Below, in pieces: positions 34,448 to 37,527 of a stretch of DNA of 37,527 nucleotides. Position 1 is the stretch's first letter; each line of letters opens with the position of its first letter. The stretch comes from Gammaproteobacteria bacterium (GTDB lineage: Bacteria; Pseudomonadota; Gammaproteobacteria; HyVt-429). The notes beneath the pieces are model-generated. The model saw only the letters and a list, made by a program, of their open reading frames with translations, did not search any database and was not told the origin of the DNA. Location of the stretch: positions 1-37,527 of the forward strand of contig JAJDOE010000068.1 of the NCBI GenBank assembly GCA_022340345.1, in the 5' to 3' direction. Position numbers and translations under genes: made by a program.

Positions 34448-35956
34448 ATGTCGGATTCCGAATCCCCGCGCATTCTGATCGGCGGCGCCGAGGGTGCGCA
34501 CATTAGCCTGGCGACCCGCATGGCCAACCGCCACGGGATGATCGCGGGGGCCACCGGTACGGGTAAAACAGTTACCTTGCAGGTGCTTGCAGAGGGTTTC
34601 TCGCGCCTGGGCGTGCCGGTGTTCATGTCGGACGTCAAGGGCGACTTGTCCGGGTTGGCTGCCGAGGCCCGCCCACACCCGAAAATCGATGAGCGCATAC
34701 AGTCCATCGGCATCGCCGATTACAAGGCGCAACCCAGCCCTACCGTGTTCTGGGACCTGTACGGGGAAAAGGGCCACCCCATCCGCACCACGGTCTCGGA
34801 AATCGGGCCGCTGCTGCTCTCCAATCTGCTGGAACTGAACGATACCCAGACCGGGGTGCTGTATTCCTGCTTCCGCATCGCCGACGACAACGGCATGTTG
34901 TTGCTCGATCTCAAGGACCTGCGTTCCATGCTCTCCTGGATGAGCGACAACGCCCGGGACCTGCAGGGGGAGTACGGCAACATCGCCGCCGCCAGCGTAG
35001 GCGCGATCCAGCGTCGGCTGCTGGTGCTCGAGGAACAGGGCGCCGACCAGTTCCTGGGAGAACCCGCGCTTTCGATCGCCGACCTCATGCAGTTGGACTT
35101 TTCCGGAAACGGTGTCATCAGCGTACTCGATGTCACCCGGGTGGTTTCCCGGGGTCCGCGCCTGTATGCGACATTCCTGTTGTGGCTGCTCGCGGAGCTG
35201 TTCGAGACCCTTCCGGAAGTCGGCGACCCGGACCGGCCAAAGCTGGTTTTTTTCTTTGATGAGGCCCACCTGCTGTTCGATACCGCTCCCAGGGCCCTGC
35301 TGGAGAAGGTCGAACAGGTCGTTCGCCTGATTCGCTCCAAGGGCGTGGGCGTGTTCTTCATCAGCCAGAGTCCCGCCGATATCCCGCCGGACGTGCTCGG
35401 CCAGCTCGGCTGCAAAATTCAGCATGCACTGCGCGCTTTTACGCCCAAGGACCAGAAGGCGATAAAAATCGTCGCCGAAAGCTTCCGTCCCAACCCGGGC
35501 CTTGACACGGGGCAGGTAATCACCGAGCTCGGTATCGGCGAGGCGCTGGTCTCGGTACTGGACGAAAAAGGCGCGCCCACCCCGGTGGAACGTACTCTCG
35601 TGCGGCCACCGGAATCGCGCATCGGTCCGCTTAGCGATGCCGAGCGCAAGGAGAAGATGGACCGCTCTCCCTTCAAGGGCCGCTACGAAACCGCTATTGA
35701 CCGGGAATCCGCGTACGAAATGCTCAAGAAGCGCGCCGAGGAAGCGGCCAAACGAGCCGAAGCCGAGCGCATCGCGGCGGAAAAGACCGCCGCGGAAGAA
35801 AAGCAACGCAAGGAAGAAGCGCGCGAGAAGGCCCGCCAGTCCCGCCGCCAGTCTCCGATCGAGGCGGCCATGACCAGTGCCGCCCGCAGCATCGGCAGCC
35901 AACTCGGGCGCAAGCTGGTGCGCGGCATCCTGGGGTCCCTGCTCGGCAAGAAATAG
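34448..35956 (+). CDS. HerA-like ATPase (DUF853)
   Basis: A 502-residue P-loop ATPase of the HerA/FtsK superfamily. Walker A is GATGTGKT at 34-41 and Walker B LVFFFDEAH with D271-E272; the arginine-finger-side block FISQSPADIPPDVLGQLG follows. Residues 410-470 form a Lys/Glu/Ala-rich coiled coil and the tail SIGSQLGRKLVRGILGSLLGKK is basic. No NurA nuclease gene lies beside it, unlike archaeal HerA, which fits the bacterial DUF853 (YjgR-like) branch of unknown function. Only 7 bp follow the DUF4332 stop, so they share a transcript. Confidence 0.9.
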   Translation: MSDSESPRILIGGAEGAHISLATRMANRHGMIAGATGTGKTVTLQVLAEGFSRLGVPVFMSDVKGDLSGLAAEARPHPKIDERIQSIGIADYKAQPSPTVFWDLYGEKGHPIRTTVSEIGPLLLSNLLELNDTQTGVLYSCFRIADDNGMLLLDLKDLRSMLSWMSDNARDLQGEYGNIAAASVGAIQRRLLVLEEQGADQFLGEPALSIADLMQLDFSGNGVISVLDVTRVVSRGPRLYATFLLWLLAELFETLPEVGDPDRPKLVFFFDEAHLLFDTAPRALLEKVEQVVRLIRSKGVGVFFISQSPADIPPDVLGQLGCKIQHALRAFTPKDQKAIKIVAESFRPNPGLDTGQVITELGIGEALVSVLDEKGAPTPVERTLVRPPESRIGPLSDAERKEKMDRSPFKGRYETAIDRESAYEMLKKRAEEAAKRAEAERIAAEKTAAEEKQRKEEAREKARQSRRQSPIEAAMTSAARSIGSQLGRKLVRGILGSLLGKK

Positions 35957-35991
35957 CCATCGCCAGGCGTCCTGCGTATACTGGAATCGAG

Positions 35992-36273
35992 ATGACCTGT
36001 GCCCGTCGCCGCCTGAAACGCCTCGTCGGGGTGCTCGCCCTGAGCGCCATGTTTGGCATCGCCCAGGAGCTCGCCGGCGCCCACAAAATCCTTGCCAACT
36101 ACCATCCCGGGCATGCCTGCAGCGTGTGCCTGGTGGCCCATGCCACGGCCTTGCCATCGGCGAGCGCGGCGTCGCCGGCTCCCGTTCCGCCACAGTTTGT
36201 TGCGCTGCCTGCGCAGCCCCGCCCGGCCAGTGTCGCGGGCATACCGGCCCGCGCACGTTCCCCGCCGGCCTGA
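35992..36273 (+). CDS. Small secreted or membrane Cys/His protein, DUF2946-like
   Basis: A 93-residue protein with a basic N-terminus, a hydrophobic segment (about 11-30) and then NYHPGHACSVCLVAHA (about 36-51), a CxxC with flanking His that resembles DUF2946 proteins and could bind a metal such as zinc or copper. The rest is rich in Pro, Ala and Ser and looks disordered. TATACT at 35977-35982 may be a -10 box close to the ATG. It is followed after 105 bp by the outer-membrane barrel gene, so the pair may act in metal handling; this is inference. Confidence 0.6.
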   Translation: MTCARRRLKRLVGVLALSAMFGIAQELAGAHKILANYHPGHACSVCLVAHATALPSASAASPAPVPPQFVALPAQPRPASVAGIPARARSPPA

Positions 36274-36378
36274 AGTCTTCTGTCGCGGACCCCGCGTCCG
36301 CCCGCTGATCACCCAAATCCAACCCTCCGCGGCTCTGCCGCGCGGTGGATCGTGTGAATTCCGATACGGAGACTTCTC

Positions 36379-37527
36379 ATGAACCGGTTCCTGATCGCCG
36401 TGGTTTCCACGGCATTTTTCGCCCCCGTGGCTAGCGCGGACACGGCGGACGCCCTCGAGGGCATCCGCGCCTCCGTGGAGGCCATGCGCACCGACTACGA
36501 GACCCGCATCGCAGACCTCGAAAAACGGCTGGCTGCGGCGGAATCCGCGCTGGCCAAGGGCGCAACCGCTGCCGCCACGACGGCAGCCCCACCGGCACCA
36601 ATGGTGGCCGCCGTCGCGCCACCCCCGCCACGCAGTAACAACGCCTACAACCCCAGCATCGGTCTGACGCTAACCGGGCTGTATGCCAACTACAGCCAGG
36701 ACCCGGAGGGGTTTGGAGTCCAGGGGTTCCAGCTGGGCGGTGAGCCCGGGCCGCCGGACACCGGCTTCACTGCCAGCCACAGCGAGATCAGCTTCTCTGC
36801 CAACGTGGACGAGCGGTTCTACGGCCAGGTGATCGCCGCCATTGCCCAGGAGAAAGGCGAGGTCGCCGTGGAACTCGAAGAGGCCTTCGTGGAGGCGGGC
36901 GCCCTGCCGGGCGGACTCTCTTCCCGCGCCGGGCGTTTCCTCTCCTCCATCGGCTATCTCAATTCTTCCCATGCCCATGCCTGGGACTTCGTGGACGCCC
37001 CGTTGCCCTACCGGGCGATGCTCGGCGGCCAGTACGGGGACAACGGGCTGCAGGTGCGCTGGCTCGCACCGACGGATCTGTTCCTGGAAGCCGGCATGGA
37101 GCTCATGAGTGGCGGGGAATTTCCGGGTCGGGCATCCGGGGAAGACTTCCCGGGCCTGGTGACCGCCTCACTGCGACTCGGCGGCGATGCCGGCGACAGC
37201 TACAGCTGGCTCACCGGCATCTCCCGGCTATCGACCGATCCCCGGGAGCGGGGTGCCGGTGCCGAGGAAGGCGGCGGCGCCACCTTCACGGGTGACAGCG
37301 ACCTGACGGTCGTGGACGCGGTGCTCAAGTGGGCGCCGAATGGCAACGCCCGCAACCGCAACTTCAAGCTGCAGGCGGAATTGTTCCGCCGCGAGGAGGA
37401 TGGAATGATTTCGGTGGACGACGGTGCCGCTTCAAGCACGTACCGCGGTACCCAGGATGGCTTTTACGTGCAGGGGGTCTACCAGTTCCAGCCGCGCTGG
37501 CGCGTCGGTACGCGCTACGGCTGGGTC
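36379..37527 (+). CDS. Outer-membrane beta-barrel protein (3' end beyond the window)
   Basis: The first 383 codons of a longer gene; no stop occurs before the window end. A signal peptide (MNRFLIAVVSTAFFAPVASA) is followed by a coiled coil (about 25-60, DALEGIRASVEAMRTDYETRI), a Pro/Ala-rich linker (about 65-85) and a region of alternating polar and hydrophobic residues typical of porin strands (IGLTLTGLYANY, HSEISFSANVDERFYGQVIAAI, LQVRWLAPTDLFLEAGMELM). The coiled coil before the barrel is seen in porins that form trimers or tether to peptidoglycan. GGAG seven bases before the ATG supports the start. Substrate unknown; the Cys/His neighbour hints at metal uptake. Confidence 0.8.
   Translation, partial: MNRFLIAVVSTAFFAPVASADTADALEGIRASVEAMRTDYETRIADLEKRLAAAESALAKGATAAATTAAPPAPMVAAVAPPPPRSNNAYNPSIGLTLTGLYANYSQDPEGFGVQGFQLGGEPGPPDTGFTASHSEISFSANVDERFYGQVIAAIAQEKGEVAVELEEAFVEAGALPGGLSSRAGRFLSSIGYLNSSHAHAWDFVDAPLPYRAMLGGQYGDNGLQVRWLAPTDLFLEAGMELMSGGEFPGRASGEDFPGLVTASLRLGGDAGDSYSWLTGISRLSTDPRERGAGAEEGGGATFTGDSDLTVVDAVLKWAPNGNARNRNFKLQAELFRREEDGMISVDDGAASSTYRGTQDGFYVQGVYQFQPRWRVGTRYGWV

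Noticed and set aside
34430-36322. 630-codon minus-strand frame over the HerA-like gene
   Set aside because: Antisense to an ATPase with both Walker motifs; composition is that of a shadow.

Overview
The window is dense, GC-rich bacterial chromosome with about 33 protein genes and no gene-free stretch over 200 bp. The gene set points to a gammaproteobacterium: an E. coli-like NADP isocitrate dehydrogenase, RimO, AroG-type DAHP synthase, the potassium-binding LysM protein Kbp, a class I fumarase of the roughly 500-residue type, a LexA box of the form CTGT-N8-ACAG, and several lipoproteins and periplasmic proteins of a Gram-negative cell. A Chromatiales or Ectothiorhodospira-like lineage would fit, but that is an impression only. 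I see no rRNA, tRNA, insertion sequence, prophage or CRISPR array.

Layout. 1-2908 (-): a large secreted M16 zinc peptidase whose stop codon lies in an AT-rich inverted repeat. 3073-4398 (+): an AGCS sodium/amino-acid symporter with its own promoter, a strong ribosome site and a terminator. 4544-6304 (+): NADP isocitrate dehydrogenase fused to a C-terminal CBS pair. 6330-10398 (+): a tightly coupled set of a protein made of two tandem HAD domains and two MFS permeases, with 4-bp start/stop overlaps. 10501-13682 (-): rimO, a small lipoprotein and class I fumarase. 13821-15981 (+): a Sel1-repeat protein, then overlapping genes for a DUF937 protein, a small coiled-coil protein and Kbp. 16046-17416 (-): a CHAD-SixA fusion. 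17533-20634 (+): dnaE2 directly behind a perfect LexA operator.

20686-24794 (+): two paralogous GT39-type membrane glycosyltransferases and an anchored SGNH hydrolase, probably one envelope glycan or lipid modification unit. 24922-29137 (+): a MacB-like export system with an adaptor, an ATPase and two separate permeases. 29253-30109 (-): three very small genes, two of them for secreted peptides. 30252-32859 (+): a TlpA-like thioredoxin lipoprotein, a DUF3530 protein and DAHP synthase. 32962-35956 (+): an MscS channel, a DUF4332 helix-hairpin-helix protein and a HerA-like ATPase. 35992-37527 (+): a small Cys/His secreted protein and an outer-membrane barrel protein cut by the window end.

Most of this is ordinary chromosome. 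The points that stand out are domain architectures (Icd-CBS, duplicated HAD with a DxH motif, CHAD-SixA), an SOS-controlled dnaE2 with no imuA or imuB in view, the duplicated glycosyltransferases with a hydrolase, and the small secreted peptides. I found no clear-cut new defence or mobile system.
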